From: Alkalibaculum bacchi
GTDB taxonomy: Bacteria > Bacillota > Clostridia > Eubacteriales > Alkalibacteraceae
Assembly: GCF_937875145.1 (NCBI RefSeq)
Contig: NZ_CALNCS010000256.1
Span: 1-23,885 of the forward strand
DNA length: 23,885 bases
Direction: 5' to 3'
Shown here: positions 23,487 through 23,885 of the stretch, piece by piece
How positions within the stretch are numbered: the stretch's first letter is position 1
How the letters are laid out: each line of letters begins with the position of its first letter
Notes under the pieces: generated by a model
Databases searched by the model: none
The model's input: the letters and a program-made list of their open reading frames with translations, nothing else
Told to the model about the DNA's origin: nothing
Made by a program: the position numbers and the translations under genes

Positions 23487-23740
23487 CGGGGAAGGTTGCA
23501 AGCTAGAAAAAAGCTGAAAAATTCGTCTTTTGACGAGATAATAAAAGAGGAAAGATTCTTCGGCTAAAGCATCAAGTATGGCAAAGCAGTGGCTAGGGTC
23601 AAACAATGTGCCTTCCACACGTAAAAGAGACCCTCAGAGCCATCCCATTCAATCTAAAGGGGTGGCTCTTCGGATCTTACGCCACCATTGGTGGCTAAAA
23701 TGTCCGCTTTTCACTTTCAGTATTCTGCGCATTTATAAAA
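23487..23740. other. Convergent spacer with competing hairpins
   Basis: TCGTC/GACGA near 23523-23536 is a short hairpin behind comF. At 23590-23642 TGGCT+AGGGTC pair with GACCCT+AGCCA, with a small TGTG/CACA hairpin inside. An alternative 10-bp stem (23637-23646 with 23659-23668) uses the same AGCCA bases. A third hairpin, GCCACC/GGTGGC, is at 23681-23695. No long T run follows any of them. I recognised no RNA family. Confidence 0.45.
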
Positions 23741-23836
23741 TTAAAATTCCCCTAATTGCTTTACTTCAGTATCTAAATGTATACCAAACTTTTCATATAC
23801 TGTCTCTTGCACATGACGGATTAAATTAAAAATATC
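23741..23836 (-). CDS. murB: 3' end of a murB-like UDP-N-acetylmuramate dehydrogenase gene
   Basis: On the minus strand the last 31 codons before a TAA at 23743-23741 read DIFNLIRHVQETVYEKFG then IHLDTEVKQLGEF. This resembles the MurB C-terminus, where a helix with a pattern like LIxxVQxxVxEKFG is followed by LxxEVxxLGEF. MurB makes UDP-MurNAc for peptidoglycan from the enolpyruvyl precursor. The fragment is cut by the adapter at 23837, and the rest of the gene is absent. The gene converges with comF. The assignment relies on a short piece. Confidence 0.7.
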   Translation of the reverse strand, partial: DIFNLIRHVQETVYEKFGIHLDTEVKQLGEF

Positions 23837-23885
23837 AGATCGGAAGAGCGTCGTGTAGGGAAAGAGTGTAGATCTCGGTGGTCGC
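23837..23885. other. Illumina sequencing adapter, not genomic
   Basis: The segment starts AGATCGGAAGAGCGTCGTGT and goes on with AGGGAAAGAGTGT and AGATCTCGGTGGTCGC, matching base for base, as I remember it, the TruSeq universal adapter read in reverse complement. It joins the murB-like frame without a gap, so the true contig ends at 23836. Confidence 0.97.

Noticed and set aside
23575..23650. A c-di-GMP riboswitch, suggested by GCAAAGC followed by CTAGGGTCAAAC
   Set aside because: The order and spacing of GEMM core elements are wrong, and no gene lies downstream on the plus strand.
23578..23829. An 83-codon plus-strand ORF after comF
   Set aside because: It runs through the hairpin spacer and the opposite strand of the murB end, has no ribosome binding site and no protein-like pattern.

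Overview
The window reads as low-GC Firmicute DNA, most likely from an anaerobic spore-forming clostridium-like bacterium. The evidence is A/T-rich codon use, strong AGGAGG/GAGGTGAT ribosome binding sites, a YyaC-type sporulation gene, a SAM-I (S-box) riboswitch on metK, a complete acc-fab (type II fatty acid synthesis) operon, and FabV/TER as the only enoyl reductase. It appears to be a whole assembly contig: the last 49 bases (23837-23885) match an Illumina TruSeq adapter and are not biological, and the first ~38 bases look like the end of a repeated element that cuts off tupA.

Layout. 1-2333: tungstate ABC transporter tupABC; tupA lacks its N-terminus. 2539-3099 (-): yyaC. 3484-5077: promoter, SAM-I riboswitch and metK. 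5262-5292: shared terminator between converging metK and fab transcripts. 5438-13581 (-): ten-gene operon accB-accC-accD-accA-fabH-acpP-fabD-fabG-fabF-fabZ, with mostly overlapping or closely spaced genes. 13582-13727: compact divergent control region. 13728-14921 (+): fabV, which supplies the enoyl reduction step the operon lacks.

14934-19330 is accessory DNA: a HEAT-like orphan ORF, a 5'-truncated Rhs/YD-repeat gene whose C-terminus carries a HINT autoprotease domain and a colicin-E3-like ribosomal RNase, a small acidic cysteine-rich gene directly behind it (likely immunity), a broken Y1 (REP-associated) transposase, and a patchwork of structured repeats. A copy of the fabV terminator (about 52 bp, 46 identical) sits at both edges of the toxin island.

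19355-20188 (-): a secreted protein gene with an amber codon in its signal peptide, plus a possible 29-residue membrane peptide. 20537-23486 (+): recD2 and comF, overlapping. 23741-23836 (-): the last 31 codons of a murB-like gene, cut by the adapter.

The most interesting item is the Rhs-HINT-E3-type RNase with its cysteine-rich partner, together with the repeat structure of the island. The second is the single palindrome placed to control both fabV and the acc-fab operon.
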